Assembly (NCBI GenBank): GCA_033030425.1
Contig: JAUFSD010000019.1
Coordinates: forward strand, 434,001 to 498,000
Length of the DNA stretch: 64,000 nt
Reading direction: 5' to 3'
DNA from: Verpa conica
Taxonomy: Eukaryota > Ascomycota > Pezizomycetes > Pezizales > Morchellaceae
Positions 46,301-53,022 of the stretch are shown piece after piece. Position numbers and translations under genes: made by a program. Within the stretch, counting starts at the first letter, position 1. Each line of letters begins with the position of its first letter. Below the pieces are notes generated by a model. The model searched no databases. It was not told where the DNA came from and saw only the letters and a list, made by a program, of their open reading frames with translations.

Positions 46301-47739
46301 TAAAGTTCCTTAGCCTTTTCAATAGAGTTTGGAGCTAGGTGTCCTAAAGCAGAGTGCCAAAAGTCAAATGTGAGGAATGCTGCGTCGTTTACTTCGGGTA
46401 TTTTAAAAAGTGTTCCGTCAAAAACTGCTTCGAAAAGAATTTTATTATGCTTAACAATTGAAATCAGATCCCCTTTACCAACCATGGTATATCCCTTTTC
46501 CTTAATTTTCCTCCAAGAAAGTAACGGTCGCTCTAGTTCAGGTACAAATAAAACATCATGAACACGAAAAGAAGAAATGGTCCCATCATTTAACACAGAG
46601 TCCATCACCACAGTGCCTTTTCCCTTTATCGCCATGGAAGCCTTTGAAGAGGACTTCACAAATCCGGAACATGTCTGGAGAGACTCGAACCGTTCTGCGA
46701 GGGGGCACATATGAGAGGTTGCTCCAGTGTCAAAGTAAAATAGGGAGTTTCTTCTTACCGAGTCAGAGTCTTTCCCCGTTGTAACCAGTGCTTTTTCCGA
46801 TTTCCCTTTCTTGTTCTTCTTCCTTTCAGCTTGCATTGCCTTTAGCTTGTCGCAGGCTTCCCATTTGTGTTGTCTGTCCTTTAGGGGCGCATCTTTACGA
46901 TGTGCATTGCACCAGGAACAAGTTTCAACATCAGTCTTGGGTGGTGGAGCCGTGGTGACAGGCTTTTTGTAGGTCTTTTGTTTTTGTTTTGCCGCAAAGA
47001 GGGCTTGCTGATCAGGAAGGGAGGAGGTGTCTTGATGGCTGAGTTCGAGGAGGCGTTGTTTGACATCCGAAAAGGTGAGGTCGTCTTTTGTAGACAGATT
47101 GTCCACGACATTTGAATGGTGCTTAACAATAAAGCCAAGCAGGAAGTCTCGTTTCGCCTTGTCTTGTTCCAGGAACTTTGCAAACAGTACTCGATAGTCG
47201 TCTTTGGAGCTTTTGGCCATTTTATAGAGCCTTAGCCACTCGGTTTCGAACGATGAGATAAACTGAGAGATAGGTAGGGAAGGGTCGTAGGTAACTGAAA
47301 GATTTGTGAGGTTCATGATCTGAGAGACCATGGCATAAGCAGTATCACGATAGAATTCTGCTCTCAGGTAAGTCCACATTTTGTGGGGATGTTCCAGTTC
47401 AATAATTTTCTCCAAAAGATCGGTTGAAACAACTTGAATGAAGACCGCTGAGGCTTGGTTGCATAGAGATTCGTATGCTGCTTTCTCTTTTGCGCTTGAA
47501 CCGGTTGGTGGTTCAGCTCCGTCTACCACGATTTCGTAGACCTTCATCCCTTTCAGGATGATTTTCATCACGGCTGCCCATGTGTTGTAGTTGTGTTGAC
47601 CCTCGAGAGGGCGCACATTGTCGAGTTTGATGGTGATAGGTTTGTCCTTACTGACGCGTTCCGAGAAGGAGAGGTTTAGTTCTTCAACTTTCTCCTCAAT
47701 CGGGTCTTGTGTGCCAGAGGGTTCGCCATTGTTCGACAT
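43312..47739 (-). CDS. Copia gag-pol polyprotein
   Basis: 1475 aa from ATG 47739, all domains in one frame as in Ty1/Copia. A UBN2-type gag (about residues 25-240, LRAEFY.. region) is followed by a short atypical Cys/His knuckle (CSWCNAHRKD..), an aspartic protease (YFDTGATSHMC, Asp337), an integrase zinc region (H..H..CPQC) and an integrase core (Asp525 in HSDLCGPF, Asp588 in RTDNGGEY, Glu624 in NGVAERLNR). RT follows (WVFKIK, KARLVAKGFSQ, LDVKTAFL, catalytic YVDD at 1160-1163), then RNase H (TDASHGN, CEAEYMAL, DNFADICTKGL). No stop or frameshift was seen, and the two LTRs look identical, so this copy may be active. Confidence 0.97.
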   Translation of the reverse strand: MSNNGEPSGTQDPIEEKVEELNLSFSERVSKDKPITIKLDNVRPLEGQHNYNTWAAVMKIILKGMKVYEIVVDGAEPPTGSSAKEKAAYESLCNQASAVFIQVVSTDLLEKIIELEHPHKMWTYLRAEFYRDTAYAMVSQIMNLTNLSVTYDPSLPISQFISSFETEWLRLYKMAKSSKDDYRVLFAKFLEQDKAKRDFLLGFIVKHHSNVVDNLSTKDDLTFSDVKQRLLELSHQDTSSLPDQQALFAAKQKQKTYKKPVTTAPPPKTDVETCSWCNAHRKDAPLKDRQHKWEACDKLKAMQAERKKNKKGKSEKALVTTGKDSDSVRRNSLFYFDTGATSHMCPLAERFESLQTCSGFVKSSSKASMAIKGKGTVVMDSVLNDGTISSFRVHDVLFVPELERPLLSWRKIKEKGYTMVGKGDLISIVKHNKILFEAVFDGTLFKIPEVNDAAFLTFDFWHSALGHLAPNSIEKAKELYSDASVIPQAPTNFHCPQCSLSKSTHSKPKSSNTRATQKLELVHSDLCGPFPVPSYGNSLYYITFIDDKTRVSWVRFLKKKSDTAKAIEDFVKEVELQYSLPVKRFRTDNGGEYVNNTLLTFFANKGIVHELTPPYSPESNGVAERLNRTIGEAVRAMILPLGDKRLWADAVATFIYIKNRQPHSSVKNQTPYECFHDIKPTIHHLQPFGRECYVHIPENKRSAGSKLSPRATRGIFTGYTNVNHHYRVFLPEEKKSVITGDVFFPPLKPEGAQLTSKTPIKHVVRKSPNTSISYTETEGFPTDEMWFNWMDRNPEAANTWFHQGHPKVTTLFQQAYENGKRDGFLGPQFWEFQNPTPSIQSSNNDDLYVNPNNIPPSPTPSAMDLDSLVGSLRLSQAAQSDPMSEVSHHPQLPLDESLPSFHSSFQAPRTRYGREIHPPREWWIVPRVPTPPPASSEHGSTLPDAEPLMIEDTPSEDTILVSVLEVNEPKTYRQAVNSADSDKWTLAMNEELDSLKENEVWDVVDKPPQRNIVDSKWVFKIKGDANGQVERYKARLVAKGFSQEHGLDYDEVFSPVVRFDSLRLLLAITAIKGWQVRQLDVKTAFLYGILNKEIYMQLPEGSRSDNKVARLKRCIYGLKQSPREWYGRLVTYLQPYGFSSSAFDPCVLTHSSGEIFLAIYVDDITLFGPDNDLVEQSVQLMKSEFKVNDMGSLNYLLGIQIEYNKDGISLSQTAFIDKILSRFSMSDCNPVTTPIDPNHRLMKACDNDERVNATEYRQIIGSLMYLVTATRPDLAYTITHLSQFCSDPTKVHLNAAKRVLRYLKGTKNRKLLYPTGTSLPLSAFTDASHGNCLDTRRSFSGYLFQLGQSTISWCSRKQKSVATSTCEAEYMALAMTAKHYLWLTRAINELLKTQIPHALLCDSNSADDIARNPKLNDRSKHIDISYHFVRELVEDGTINLLHVASADNFADICTKGLPRQTHDHLCSYIFNETTK

Positions 47740-47882
47740 TTCGATGGGATGGTTGAGTGATAACTCAGGGTATGTGCGTAAGTCTAGTTCGGATAGAGTT
47801 GGAGAGGTTGAGCGAGCAGGAGAGGTGACAGCAGAAGACGCCAGTGTTGTTGTGAGATTAGAGTTAGCTGTTGTGTGCAGCC

Positions 47883-47894
47883 GGGCTCATAACC
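47883..47894 (-). other. Copia primer-binding site for half tRNA-iMet
   Basis: On the plus strand GGGCTCATAACC directly abuts the 5' LTR end at 47895. This 12-mer equals the anticodon stem-loop of eukaryotic initiator tRNA-Met and not a tRNA 3' end. It implies priming by an internally cleaved tRNA half, as established for Drosophila copia. Confidence 0.75.
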
Positions 47895-48511
47895 TGTGGA
47901 AAATAGCGGAGTAACAGCTTAGGACGTGAGTCCTAATGGTATAACTCTACAGGTACGATGCACAGAAAGAAGCGTAAAGCCAGTGAATGGGTGGTAGCAA
48001 CAGAGTAGACTATTACTATAAAGAACAGGCAAGCGAGGATTCTGAGCATGTAATACCAAACAAGATAGCGTAGTAGATTTGTGTCTATGTCTAGAGAATT
48101 ACTATCCCAAAAAGAGGGAGAACGGCCCGCTATTTATACAGAAAAGTCCTTTATCCTCCAACCTAGATAACTATGTAAAAACCGAGGTGGGAACGCCGTT
48201 TGACCCTGAAAACCGTAACAAAGTAAAGGTAACCAAAAGAAATGAGTAATACAATGCTTGTAAGCGAAGTGGTGTGTTGAGTAAACATAAATGAGCGCAA
48301 CAAAATATGACTCATAACAAATGGCGCAATACATGTGAGTAATAAGGTATGCGACCTTTCGATAAACATTAGTAGTTATGTAAAAATGTAATAAATGTAA
48401 AAATGTATCAAGAAAGCAATCAATACTGTCGTCGTAATAAAATGTAGCAAATGGAGATAAAATGTTATACAATCAAGGAAAGACAGACTGAGAATCTCGA
48501 AAAAAATAACA
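47895..48511 (-). repeat. 5' LTR of the Copia element
   Basis: 617 bp. Same TATA box (about 48139-48146) and the same U3 open frame (48472-48134) as the 3' LTR. It drives transcription towards lower coordinates. Confidence 0.95.
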
Positions 48512-48876
48512 GAAACATCACCTGTCTGTCCCCTATTAATACAGACTCCATGCCACGCACCAGCAACAGGCTTCAAAACCTCTCCTGATCTGGACTTGTA
48601 CTTCAGCATCTGTTTAGTAACAGCTCCCGTAAGCCTAACATATTGCTCAGGATCCCTCATTCTCAGTTCATGAGACATAGCTTTAAACAATCCCATATTC
48701 TGAGCTAACCAAGTACTCGAAGCTGGCTGATCTTGATGCAACTCTCTAGTCTCCTTCATAACATGCATGTAATCAGCCCAGATACCATAATGTCTAGTAT
48801 CAAAGACTCCACGAGCTTCAGGATCCCCTCCACCACCCCTTCTCCTAGGAGTTCTATCAGGCAGTAAAGTATCTGA

Positions 48877-49493
48877 TGTTATTTTTTCGAAGATTCTCAG
48901 TCTGTCTTTCCTTGATTGTATAACATTTTATCTCCATTTGCTACATTTCATTACGACGGCAGTATTGATTGTTTCTTTGATACATTTTTACATTTATTAC
49001 ATTTTTACATAACTACTAATGTTTATCGAAAGGTCGCATACCTTATTACTCACATGTATTGCGCCATTTGTTATGAGTCATATTTTGTTGCGCTCATTTA
49101 TGTTTACTCAACACACCACTTCGCTTACAAGCATTGTATTACTCATTTCTTTTGGTTACCTTTACTTTGTTACGGTTTTCAGGGTCAAACGGCGTTCCCA
49201 CCTCGCTTTTCACATAGTTATCTCGGTTGGAGGATAAAGGATTTTTCTGTATAAATAGCGGGCCGTTCTCCCTCTTTCTGGGACAGTAATTCTCTAGACA
49301 TAGACACCAATCTACAACGCTATCTTGTTTGGTATTACATGCTCAGAATCCTCGCTTGCCTGTTCTTTATTGTAATAGTTTACTCTGTTGCTACCACCCA
49401 TTCACTGGCTTTACGCTTCTTTCTGTGCATCGTACCTGTAGAGTTATACCATTAGGACTTGCGTCCTAAGCTGTTACTCCGCTATTCTTCACA
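48877..49493 (+). repeat. Solo Copia LTR, TSD tctga, inside the dioxygenase gene
   Basis: TGTTATTTTTTCGAAG to TTCTTCACA, 617 bp; flanks tctga at 48872-48876 and 49494-49498. TATAAATA is at 49250-49257. It interrupts the inner dioxygenase gene about 375 nt after its start. Confidence 0.95.
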
Positions 49494-49879
49494 TCTGATT
49501 CCCTCAAAGTATTAAGAAGAGCTGACTCTATCTTAAACCTGTACCCTAAAACAACTCCCTCGGAGTCCCTAATCTCCAATGGTCCAAGAGAAGAAGGATA
49601 GTAAGAGAAAGTTCTAATAGCACCAGAATGTTCTGCAATAGATGCTAGCAGTCCTGTCTCCCCCCCATGAAATCTGTCATAGAGTTTAAGGTAGGTAATA
49701 GGTGATATAGCAACAACTTGGTTCTGCCTCGTAGCCATCCAATCTCTCCAGATTTTCTCCACTTCTGCTTCCAGAGAACTTCTCCTAGGCATAGGGTAAG
49801 GAAGACTTTGACGGGTGAAAGCACCACTCTCAATTAGGTGGAGAACTCTGGCAGGATAGGTACTAGAAGTCATGTCTTT

Positions 49880-51804
49880 TCTCTCCCGTCAGTTTATATT
49901 TTTTAAGGTAAAGCTAAGAAGATGAAAGATTAAATAAAGAGCAAATAGCAGGTAGCAGGTAGCAGATGCATGATTCCATCATACGTGGGCTTTTAAAACC
50001 TCTAGCAGGAGGGTATACGGTGTAATCACGTCCACAGATCGAACAAGACGGGTGTTTATAATCTCTACCAGGAGGGCGTTGCATGAGCAAGTCACAGCGG
50101 TGCCGAATTTCAACTCCAGAGGAGCGGACCTTTGTTTCCCGAGAAAGCTTTATCCCCACGGCAAGGGTGCAGAATAGGGCAGAGACTTAGTCAAAGACTC
50201 AGTCAAAGCCGTACCTGCGGGCCGAATTGCCACGCTTCACTGCTCTCTTCTTTCACGGAAAGAAGAGAAACTCCCTGTCAACCGTACATGTACGAGTCGA
50301 TGCGGCCTAGGAGTGCTGCGTCTGTGAAGCGAACCGGGGGTGGGTTGCTAAACCCAATATCACACACGCAAGTATCACACACGCAAATAGAGCACACAAA
50401 AGAAACTGACGAAAGAGAACTGGGAACCAACCTAAACAACAGTAGCGAGAACTGGAACTGTAGTGGAATCGGGAGTGGGAGTGGGAGCGAGAACGGTAGC
50501 GGAAGCGGGAGCGAGAACGGGATCGGAATCGAGAACAGGAGCGAGAACGAGAATGAGAACGGGAGCAGAAGCTGGAGGAGGAACGTGTTGTCTCTCAAGG
50601 CGGGAAAGTTGTCTAATCACTATCTATATATGTATGGTCAGCGCAGGGACTCTATTAATCGATATAAAGGGTGCTTGCAGGCAGGAGTTCTCTCCCAGGG
50701 CACGAGAAAGGGAGTCGCTGTCCGGTCAAGGTCCAGAAAGGCAGAGGTTCGCTGCCAGGGCACAGGAGACAGAGAGTCGCTGTCTGGTCGAGGTCCAGAG
50801 GGGGTCTCTGCTGCAGGGGTTCGTTCCTAGGGGGGGTTGCTGCTCGGGCAAAGCAGGCACGCAGTCGATGTCCGGTCGAGGTCCAGGCAGGCAGAGGTTC
50901 GTTCCTAGGGGGGGGGTTGCTGCTGGGGCGAAGCAAGCAGGCGGTCGAGGTCCAGAAAGGTAGAGGTTCTCTCCCAGGGCACGAGAGACAGAGGGTCGAT
51001 GGCTGGTTGAGGTCCAGAGAGGCAGAGGTTCTCTCCCAGGGCACGGGTGACAGAGAGTCGCTGTCTGGTCGAGGTCCAGGTAGTCAGAGGTTCGCTGTCG
51101 GAGCAGGAAGGCAAGCAGGCAAGCAGGCAAGCAGGCAAGCAGGCAAGCAGGCAAGCAGACAAGCAGACAGTCGCTGTCCGGTTGAGGTCCAGGGGGGGGT
51201 CTCTGTTCCAGGGGTTCGTTCCTGGGGGGACTGCTGCTGGGGCGAAGCAGGCACACAGTCGATCTCCGAACGAGGTCCAGAGAGGCAGAGGTTTGCTGTC
51301 AGAGCAGGCAGGCAAGCAGGCAAGCAGTCGCTGTCTGGTCGAGGTCCAGAAAGGCAGAGGTTCGCTGCCAGGGCACGGGGGACAGAGAGTCGCCGTCTGG
51401 TCGAGGTCCAGGCAGTCAGTCGGTGTCGGAGAGAGGTCAGAAAAGGCGGCGAATGGAGGTCCCAATAGACGGCGAATGGAGGTCCTAATAGGGGGCGAAT
51501 GGAGGTCCTAATAGGTGGCGAAAAGAGGTCCAAATAGACAGGGAATCGAGGCCAGCAGGGAGGTCGATATGGGGGTCGATATGGAGGTCAGCAAAGCATG
51601 CAAATGACGTCTAAATGGGGGGGTACTCACAAGCAGCAAAAGCCAGTCGATATGGCAGTAGATAGGTGTTTGTCGGTAGCAATAGGGGGGGTAGCAAGCA
51701 GGAGAGGTACGCTGACGTCGCCTGTCAGCACAAAGGGGTAGGCCGGGTAACCACCAGCCACCCAAGCCACCCAAGCGCTCCCAGTATCCACCACCCATTG
51801 CTAG
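49880..51804. repeat. GC-rich tandem-repeat region of the inner Helitron 3' end
   Basis: Reverse counterpart of 25764-27560. From the dioxygenase gene outward: a two-fold repeat with gccctcctggtagag/ataccctcctgctagag (about 49985-50085), a strong hairpin (50244-50268), the CGTACATGTACG palindrome (50283-50294), an AGCGGGAGCGAGAACGG-type hexamer array (50460-50580), a roughly 60-70-bp repeat with gtcgaggtccag and gcagaggttcgctg (50690-51420), an (AGGCAAGC)n tract (51108-51172), a 23-24-bp minisatellite (51440-51540) and the terminal block ending in CTAG. Frames of 100-265 codons here are products of repeat composition. Confidence 0.8.
50244..50268. repeat. Perfect 11-bp hairpin in the inner dioxygenase upstream region
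   Basis: TCTCTTCTTTC, 3-nt loop ACG, GAAAGAAGAGA. It lies next to the conserved palindrome at 50283-50294. The outer copy has an imperfect inverted repeat around the same place (acggtaaactcc / gggagtttaacggt at about 27229-27291). Confidence 0.85.
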
Positions 51805-52566
51805 TTTCTTGACAAACTAACGGTATGAAGGAAGGCCCCGCTTCCCAGTACTGCTTGCTGATTAGTACCAAAGAGCTTTGGTGACTCTCTGCCACGAGGG
51901 AACATGCAAGGACGGAACAGATACAGTGGTTAGTACACTTATCGGCCCGTCCGCAGAGTACAGATTGGTTCACTAACAGCTTTACATGATTGCATTACTC
52001 TAGTACACCTTCGGGCTTGACTAGAATAGACGATAGGGCCGGGACAAAGTGCTTGGACTGGTCGGGATTTGTATAAGTATGGGGGGAATGTATTTGTATT
52101 GGCGTTTTGAATGTGTTGTAAGATTTGTATTGTATGGCGTGATTGCTTGGCAGGTTTTCAGGGTCTTCGGGGGTTCCCAGGCGTTTGTATTAGGATTTAG
52201 AATAAATCCGCGAGCCCAAACCGCGGTATATAAAATAGTCGGCAGATTTGTCTCTTTACCAGAACATCAACGGGAAGAACGAGTCTTATCAATATATTTG
52301 AATCTATCGAACTACCTTTACTCTATAACTCTATTACAAACATTTTTGCTTGTGACTTTCGAAGCTTCAACTGAACAACTTTCCGCTTTACCTAACTAAC
52401 TCTAGTGAGTCTTGACGATATCGTAGTTCATAACTCTCTTGTGCGATTTAAGGGAACAACTACTACCGTTGACTGAGGAGACCTTGGTAGTTGGTATCTT
52501 ATACCTTCGGACTGAACTCTAAGCTCGACGGGACGTAGCCTGGACAATTGTATTGCCAGTTTTACA
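51805..52566 (+). repeat. Solo Gypsy LTR, right piece (TSD cagag)
   Basis: Continuation of 29705-30101 across the inner Helitron. Contains the LTR promoter (gcggtatataaaatagtcgg at about 52221-52240) and ends TTTTACA followed by cagag. Confidence 0.95.
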
Positions 52567-52599
52567 CAGAGTCATAAAGCTAACACAGCAACTGTATTA

Positions 52600-52965
52600 A
52601 TGGTGCAGCTATACTATCAGATTCATGAAGCTACCAGATCCACCGCACTACCAAATTCACTATACTACCACCATTCAACCAAACCACCAAGCTACCAGAT
52701 CCACAACGCTACCAGATCCACAACGCTGTCAGAACCGCAAAACTACCAGATTCACAACGCCACCAGATTCACAACGCTACCATATTCACAACGCCACCAG
52801 ACTTCCCACTTCTATCACTCAATCGGGGTTACTAAGTTGGCAAAGCCACCACGCTGCCAGAGCCACCACGCTGCCAGAGCCACCACGCTGCCAGAACCAC
52901 CACACTGCCAGAGCAACCACGCTGCCAGAGCGACCACACTGCCACAGTCACCACTATTCCACTGC
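52600..52965 (-). repeat. 17-bp minisatellite 3' of the outer RepHel
   Basis: About 20 units of two related types: accagatccacaacgct (52640-52800) and gccaccacgctgccaga (52845-52960). It occupies the same place relative to RepHel as the 18-bp minisatellite of the inner copy, but the unit differs, so the array has been replaced or has evolved quickly. Confidence 0.9.
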
Positions 52966-53022
52966 TACTATTAGCACTATTAGCACTAAAATAGCTTTAT
53001 CAATGCAAGATAGATTTAATAC

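Larger units (their letters stand above)
42688..48511 (-). mobile_element. Intact-looking Copia LTR retrotransposon, TSD gaaac
   Basis: 5824 bp. LTRs 42688-43304 and 47895-48511 (617 bp each) appear identical by eye, ends TGTTATT..TTCCACA on the minus strand. TSD gaaac at 42683-42687 and 48512-48516. A single 1475-codon ORF, a polypurine tract (GAGAAGGGG) adjoining the 3' LTR and a primer site adjoining the 5' LTR are all present. Insertion is very recent. It sits in the dioxygenase gene of the inner Helitron. Confidence 0.97.
42265..49873 (-). pseudogene. TET/JBP-like 2OG-Fe(II) dioxygenase, inner Helitron copy, split by Copia and a solo LTR
   Basis: Minus-strand pieces 49873-49499, 48876-48512 and 42682-42265 join exactly after removal of the solo LTR (TSD tctga) and the Copia (TSD gaaac): 1158 nt, 385 aa, open throughout. 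The joined catalytic part reads GDVSASHQDW at the Copia site, aligning with GDVSSSHQDW of the outer copy, and keeps HxD, FTGGDLILW, AIIAHKV and GVRNSIDLFAHKS. The two proteins differ at many positions over the N-terminal half but are nearly identical around the Fe(II) and 2-oxoglutarate residues, as expected for a gene under selection before it was hit. The basic tail (KKEKKKRREK) is present here too. Confidence 0.65.
30102..51804 (+). mobile_element. Helitron, inner copy (about 10.6 kb plus 11.1 kb of later insertions)
   Basis: Bounded by the two halves of an interrupted Gypsy LTR. It ends with CTAG (51801-51804) followed by T, the Helitron 3' rule; the 5' end reads TTAAACC or AAACC, ambiguous by a TT microhomology, and follows G or T where canonical elements have A followed by TC. 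A TGGGTGG motif about 20 nt inside the 5' end is inverted to one near the 3' end, like the asymmetric terminal repeats of Helentron/Helitron2 elements. Gene order: accessory gene (+), RepHel (+), minisatellite, TET/JBP-like gene (-), GC-rich repeats. Later insertions: LINE 30218-34228, solo LTR 34617-35233, Copia 42688-48511, solo LTR 48877-49493. Confidence 0.85.

Noticed and set aside
50132..51533. Several overlapping open frames of 100-265 codons on both strands in the GC-rich repeats
   Set aside because: They follow the tandem-repeat composition, overlap in many frames, have no domain, and the outer Helitron copy does not preserve any of them in the same form.
29705..52566. Treating the two Gypsy LTR halves as LTRs of one large retrotransposon
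   Set aside because: They are complementary parts (5' part, then 3' part) of a single LTR with one cagag duplication, and the enclosed DNA is a Helitron without gag-pol of that family.
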